A stretch of 36,487 bases of DNA from contig NW_019774380.1 in assembly GCF_001039355.2 (NCBI RefSeq), forward strand, positions 301,631 to 338,117, read 5' to 3'. Position numbers and translations under genes: made by a program. This stretch comes from Lingula anatina. Its lineage: Eukaryota; Brachiopoda; Lingulata; Lingulida; Lingulidae. This document shows positions 31,448 to 36,487 of the stretch, piece by piece. The first letter of the stretch is position 1; the number at the start of each line of letters is the position of its first letter. A model generated the notes under the pieces. It saw only the letters and a list, made by a program, of their open reading frames with translations. It was not told the DNA's origin and ran no database searches.

Positions 31448-32105
31448 GCCTTTTAAAACATTAATTTATCAATAGTATAGAATACATATATTGCAATATT
31501 TTCAACAGTTTCAGATAGGATATATAGAGTGGAAGAAAATTCTTGAAATCCAGGGAAAATTTTGGCGTATACTGGTAAATTATATACTAGGTGATACATG
31601 TAGGTGATGCTACACTTGTGTCAACTGATCAACTAAGAACTTCGTTACAAATTTTTGTGGAACTGGTGTACGTACTCAGTATTACTCACGTACAGTAGAT
31701 TTTTTTTTTTTTATTTATAAGAATAAATGCATAATTGTATCTTAAGTTCCTTCTAAAACTTGATCAATAACTTGAGTAAAATTATACACACACACACACA
31801 CAAACATTTGAGGTTCAGTATTTTAAACAGAAAGTTGAAATGACATGTATTTTTTAAATTAAAAAATAAAATTATATTGCTGTTGTTCTGGACCCCCCCC
31901 TTCAAATAATCCTGGGTCCGCCCCTGTAATTGTCATGATTTCAGCACCACGAGACGGTATGTTTCAGTAAAGCAGACGGTTAATGCAACACTTCACAAAG
32001 AACGTCTCAGAAGCTACATGTAGTGTAGTAATTGGGGAATTACCGTGACAAGAGAAATTGCAAAAACACTGAAATGGCTTCCAACAACTATGGTCTTGTT
32101 TTCTC

Positions 32106-32138
32106 CTAGGACACAATATACCATATATTGTGTCCTAG
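32106..32138. repeat. Perfect inverted repeat, 15-bp arms, 3-bp loop
   Basis: CTAGGACACAATATA (32106-32120), loop CCA, then its exact reverse complement (32124-32138). It can form a cruciform or RNA hairpin. It lies about 930 bp upstream of the UNC80 start in DNA with no gene. Confidence 0.9.
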
Positions 32139-33063
32139 CTGAAAACAAATCTCTGTCTCAATTCAAATCCCACCTTGCCTCAGTTTTCATGCGGCCGTTT
32201 CATGCAGTTTTCAGTCACGCAAGGGAGGCAAGATGTCACCTTGAGTTGAACGACCTTGGAGGGACATCTCAGACCAGAAGGAAAAAGTCATCTCAGGCCA
32301 GAGAGTTTCTTATCACGCTAATTATTCCACTTTTCATTTTAATAACAATAATAATAATAAATTTTAGTTTGGGTGAGATTCACTTAACGGACTCTCAGTG
32401 GTAGGTGGGGTCAAACAATACAATAAGTTAAATTACACATGACCAGATTTCTGATGATAAAATTTAAATCTTTGAATTGGGAAATGTATAGAACAAATGT
32501 ATTGATCAAACAGCTTTGAGGTATGTAATATAACAAAATCAATAAATTAGATAAATAAATACATAAAATATATTTCACCTTAAGCCTACAGTAGCTGTTT
32601 CACAAATTTGACAATTTGCAGCTACAAGTGTTCTACTTTATGTATAATTGACAAAGAATAATTCAAATATAAATTTAGAGTAGTTCCAAATCAAAGTAAT
32701 ACTATGCTATACAGACAACAATAAAAATTCTAGTGATTTTTAAAATTTATTTTGGCCCAACATATTGTCGGCTGACACCAGATTTTTCTCAGATGCTTTC
32801 TGACAATCTTATGGCCTGATATGACACGTCCGTTGTCTCAACCCGAGCACTTGTCAATAACGACGATGGGTACGTACGGATGACAACAAATAACGACAAA
32901 CGAGATCAGGTACTTGCCGCAAGAGGTCACTGGAGAAGCTCATTGCATATTCAGCAAGCAAAATGTCGAGAAGAAAATTATGATATTTTGCAGTTTCAAA
33001 AACCGCAGCGAGAATTTAGACAGCTCAGGCGGTTTAAAGCGTTCCCATTAAACGATAGCAGAG

Positions 33064-34724
33064 ATGGTGAAGCGAAAATCTAGCGATAGTCATGAGGGAG
33101 AGTCCGATAATTTTGTGCCGCTGCCGGTACAGTTGTTTTTCTGGAGACAGACGAGGTATTTTCTGTGTTTACGTATTTGGTCATTTTGATAATCATATGC
33201 GATACCATGCCAGATGCGGGCAGTTTCATATTGCCTTCATATTTGGAATACTGCTTGGGTTGTTTTATTAAGTAGGCTAAAACTGACTTAAATTGGCTAA
33301 AAAAAAGTGCTTGCTTTGACTAGTTTTTTGACCATTTAGATAACAAATTGACAAAAAAGTGGTGATTTGGCTAAGGACAAAAAATTGCTAGCGCTACCCC
33401 AGAGTGTGTTTCTAATTGATGCAAATTGTCAGCCAGATATCTTATATTGGTTTTGTATTAATAAAACATGAGGTAGACCTGAAAATAATAAAAAGTTAAA
33501 TGATAAAATAATGTTAAGAAGGCCAGGTTGGTATTTTGTTGCGAATCTGAGGAAGTATGGCTACTAGTATATAGAATATACATTTTCAGTCATTATGCTG
33601 TAACTGCTATTCATTTGGCATTTACATTTATGATATTGTCATTTCAGCCCATTCATCAGGGCCAAAATGGGGAAGCTGTGTGATGCCTCCTGTGTAGTAA
33701 GTCTTTTTTTTTTAAGGCGACAGGCATATTAATTTACAGACTTGATAAATTTACCATTATGATGAAAGCCTGTAAATTATTCATCCATTGAATTTATGTG
33801 CCATGGTCAGGACAACATAGTTCAACAAAGTTTAAAATCTATAACATATAATAAAAGTGACACCAACAGTCATTTTGCTAATTGTACATGAAAGAATATT
33901 AAAGGTTTAGAATTTTTCATTAATATAATTTAAACAACTATCCCATGTAATTTGAGGATGAATCATTTATAGTAATGTAAATATTTGGCATATTTCAGTC
34001 ATTTGAACGAGTTCTGGTCCAGAACATCCTTCATGGCTTATCTCCCAGCTTGTGTGAGGCAATGCAGAAAATTCCAAGATGGCGACTCGTTCAAGCAGCT
34101 TTCCCTCATGTGCTCACCTGCTGTGCAGCAGTCTTAGCCAAGCGCAAGCAGTCTTATCCCGATGCCAAATTTGGTCAAAGCGAGACCAAACTCCTTTACA
34201 CGCTCCACTGGGTCGTGCTGGACGCGGCATCCGAGTGTGAGGACAACGATCCGCATGAAAGTGGGAGTTCCACTGCTAGCCTTATCCAGTCCCAGCTCCA
34301 TGATCTAAGTGCAATACAATTATTTGTATACCTTTTTGCTCCATTGGTGTGTTCTGTCCACGAGCAAGATTTCCAGACTCTGAAACTGGAACGGGGATTG
34401 ATGCTGTGGGAGCCCCTATGGGAATGTCGACAGCCAGACATACCTTGCTTCTTGACGCCAGTTAAGCCAAAGAGGACCATACTCAAAGCAGTCCGGCAGA
34501 AGGAAAATCGCATCAAGTCTAACATTGCTGATATTTATCTGGGGAATGGAGAAGGGCCGAGCACACCAGAAGATATGTTTCTGGGCTTCCCCTCAGCTGC
34601 CAGTACTTCTGGTATGGCGGCCATTGCTCAGACACCAGAAGGACCCCCTTTGGCACCCCTTGCGAGTATTAGTGAGGTGAGATAGTCAAGTGATGTATGA
34701 AATGCTAGGCCCCCCTTCTCTCTC

Positions 34725-34768
<44 letters not shown>

Positions 34769-36226
34769 CTGAATCCTTCTGAAAATGCACCTCTTTCTTA
34801 GAATCTCTTCACTTTTGAGTCAAACATTTTAGTCCTCCTTGTCATTTTTGTTGTCCCTATGCCTGTCCTGTTAACTTAAAACAGTCCTGAAACTCACTGA
34901 CATGATGTTCTAAGGTATTAAAGTCATTACAGAGGACTATGAAAAATGAGTTGTGTAAAATTGTTTTTGAAACCCTGCACACTTTGTTTTTAGATATTTA
35001 TAAAATGTACATTTTTTGTATTTCAGATATACACAGAGTCGATATCAGATGGCTCAGCAGTTTTTATTCAAAACATCTGTGAAATCTGCAGATCTCCATC
35101 TGTCAGCCGCGATGGCATGAGTCCCACGTGCAACTGTAGCCGCAGGGTAAGCGATGACGTGTTTTTGCGTCCTCAGTTACGCCAATCTCTGAGTGTACCG
35201 GAAAGTTCAGAGTACACACAAGAAGAGGATCAAGGCCAAGAACATGAACATGAAGAGGAGCAAAATGTGGCAGATGATATTCTTCTTGCAACATACTTCG
35301 ACGTTGCTGTTCTGCAATGTCTGTTCTGCCCACGTTGGGATGAGGATGGAATCTTCTGGGCTCTCGGCTACATGCATAAGAGACTCCTGGATATTTGTGA
35401 TGAACTGGCTCGCCACGCAAATGTTCGTCGGCGAAGCCAGTCCCTCCCAGTTCCAGACATCAAGGTGCTCGACCCTCCGACCTTGACCCTTCCCACAACC
35501 CTCCTGGGCAAGTTGGAGGAGATGCCTACTGCAGCTGCAGCTGCTGCTACGGAAACAGATCAAGAGTTTTTAAAACATGCTAATTTCCATTTGGACAGCA
35601 TGAATTCTTGTCAGCATAAAAGGGAGTACCAGCAGCCAAATAAAAAGAGGTGTGAAGAGGGTGAGTGACACTTTAAATTTGTAAGTCTTGTTTCTGGTTG
35701 AGTTGGGGCATTCTGTATTATTACAATACGTACTGATGATGAGGATGAATATCAGTTTCAAAATTTAAGTCATGTTCTCATTCAAATCAGGCTGACCCTC
35801 TGTCAGTTAAGTCTTACCAATGGGGTGAATCTCAAATTGAAAACTTAAACTATGTTTCTAGTCAAGTTTGTCACAATGGCATGGTAGCAATTATCTACTG
35901 ATAAACATTGTAAATCCAGAAATAAGTTTTTAAATTTTGTGTAATATAATATCCGTAAATCTCTTTATCCACCTTCAGGGCATATTGGTCATCATGGGCT
36001 TCACCTGGGTCATCATCACCCCCCTCACCCCCACCACCCGCACCCCCACCACCCCCACCCTCCCCCACCAGACCTCCACCAGCTAATGGAGAACTCCTCT
36101 GTGGTAGGCAACATCCTGAAGCCCTTCTCGGCCATGGCCGGGTGTGGAGAAAGCACCAGTGAAGAGTCCCTGACAGAGACCTTGAAGAAAAAGGGTGGCA
36201 CATCTTCTTCCCTGAAGACTGAGAAG
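33064..36226 (+). CDS. UNC80: UNC80, NALCN channel complex scaffold (5' part, incomplete)
   Basis: Five in-phase exons: 33064-33155, 33648-33696, 33999-34676, 35027-35660 and 35979-36226 (567 codons so far; donor GTAGGA). The gene continues past the window; human UNC80 has over 3,000 residues. Diagnostic matches to human include the start MVKRKSS, LFFWRQTSPFIRAKMGK, CDASCVSFERVLVQN, LHGLSPSLCEAM, RWRLVQAAFPHVL, LFVYLFAPLV, LWEPLWECRQPDI and YFDVAVLQCLFCPRWDEDG. UNC80 is a large cytosolic HEAT/ARM-type scaffold that with UNC79 and FAM155 controls the sodium leak channel NALCN and resting membrane potential in neurons. Oddities are an acidic insert in exon 4 (EEDQGQEHEHEEEQN) and a His/Pro-rich run at the start of exon 5. 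The initiator is certain because the first seven residues equal human. Confidence 0.96.
34716..34768. repeat. (CT)n microsatellite in UNC80 intron 3
   Basis: A long pyrimidine CT tract about 40 bases after the exon-3 donor. Confidence 0.9.
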
Positions 36227-36356
36227 GTAGGATTTGGGATTGTACTAATGAAACAGACTTATGTTTAATATGATTTTATGTCTGTTATGTGACAGTATGT
36301 GTGTGACATTGTGTGCATGTTTGGATATCTGTGTATATTGTATATGACTGCCTGTG

Positions 36357-36357
<1 letters not shown>

Positions 36358-36453
<96 letters not shown>

Positions 36454-36473
36454 TGTGTACGTGTGTGTGTGCA
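36358..36473. repeat. Long (TG)n microsatellite in UNC80 intron 5
   Basis: About 45 nearly pure TG units followed by interrupted TG repeats to the window edge. Confidence 0.95.
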
Positions 36474-36487
36474 GTGTGAGTGTTTGG

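Larger units (their letters stand above)
31184..33063. promoter_or_regulatory. Divergent CCDC127/UNC80 upstream region
   Basis: From the CCDC127 ATG (31383) to the UNC80 ATG (33064) there is 1.68 kb without a supported exon. It contains an (ATA)n tract (31409-31447), an (AC)n tract (about 31783-31801), the end of a dispersed element (C-tract and 'GGGTCCGCCCCTG', about 31891-31926), and a perfect 15-bp inverted repeat (32106-32138). The sequence just upstream of UNC80 is more GC-balanced, with GTACGTACGG and CGACGATGG, and may be the core promoter. No TATA box was seen. Confidence 0.4.

Noticed and set aside
32045-32404. 119-codon plus-strand ORF upstream of UNC80
   Set aside because: It contains the perfect palindrome and a low-complexity AT-rich end, has no splice context and no recognisable domain.
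1-36487. tRNA, rRNA or other structured RNA genes
   Set aside because: No cloverleaf with conserved A/B boxes and no rRNA-like segment was recognised by eye. A covariance-model search would be needed to exclude small ones.

Overview
This is a window of animal nuclear DNA, most likely from an invertebrate deuterostome. An echinoderm is the best guess. The basis is short exons with GT-AG introns, AT-rich intergenic DNA with many microsatellites, animal-specific gene families, and repeated TAGGCCTA motifs of the kind I associate with echinoderm DNA. The species call is an inference. Nothing prokaryotic is present, and the window contains one 240-base assembly gap (20295-20534).

Four conserved genes could be assembled exon by exon with matching intron phases. 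They are CFAP45 (minus, 16537-21531, 10 coding exons, 554 aa, complete), MRPL39/mL39 (plus, 21966-26291, 10 exons, 344 aa, complete), CCDC127 (minus, 29537-31383, 2 exons, 274 aa, complete) and the first five coding exons of UNC80 (plus, 33064-36226, running off the right edge). CFAP45 and MRPL39 are head to head across about 430 bp, which holds a candidate RFX X-box on the ciliary side and an ETS/GABP-type site on the mitochondrial side. MRPL39 and CCDC127 converge. CCDC127 and UNC80 diverge.

The left part is less conventional. A three-exon minus-strand gene (3222-4462) encodes a 217-aa single-pass receptor with a signal peptide and one cysteine-rich domain, resembling small TNF-receptor-family members (Fn14/BCMA-like). 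A possible terminal exon of an unknown secreted protein lies at 6017-6358.

The most unusual region is 6.5-12.5 kb. A TATA-box promoter-like sequence is followed by 13 tandem exon-like blocks separated by 12 introns, each exactly 69 bp. The blocks are built from a 51/52-bp repeat, so most fall on a length ladder of about 163, 215 and 267 bp. The 52-bp unit has no stop codon in any plus-strand frame. Divergent relics of the same block lie at 12.0 and 12.4 kb, and a frameshifted TARDBP (TDP-43) RRM1 exon sits between the array and these relics. I do not recognise this array as any described family.

A second notable structure is in CFAP45. Its exon-5 splice acceptor has been tandemly quadruplicated as a 39-bp, frame-preserving unit, giving four equivalent acceptors that could add 0, 13, 26 or 39 residues.
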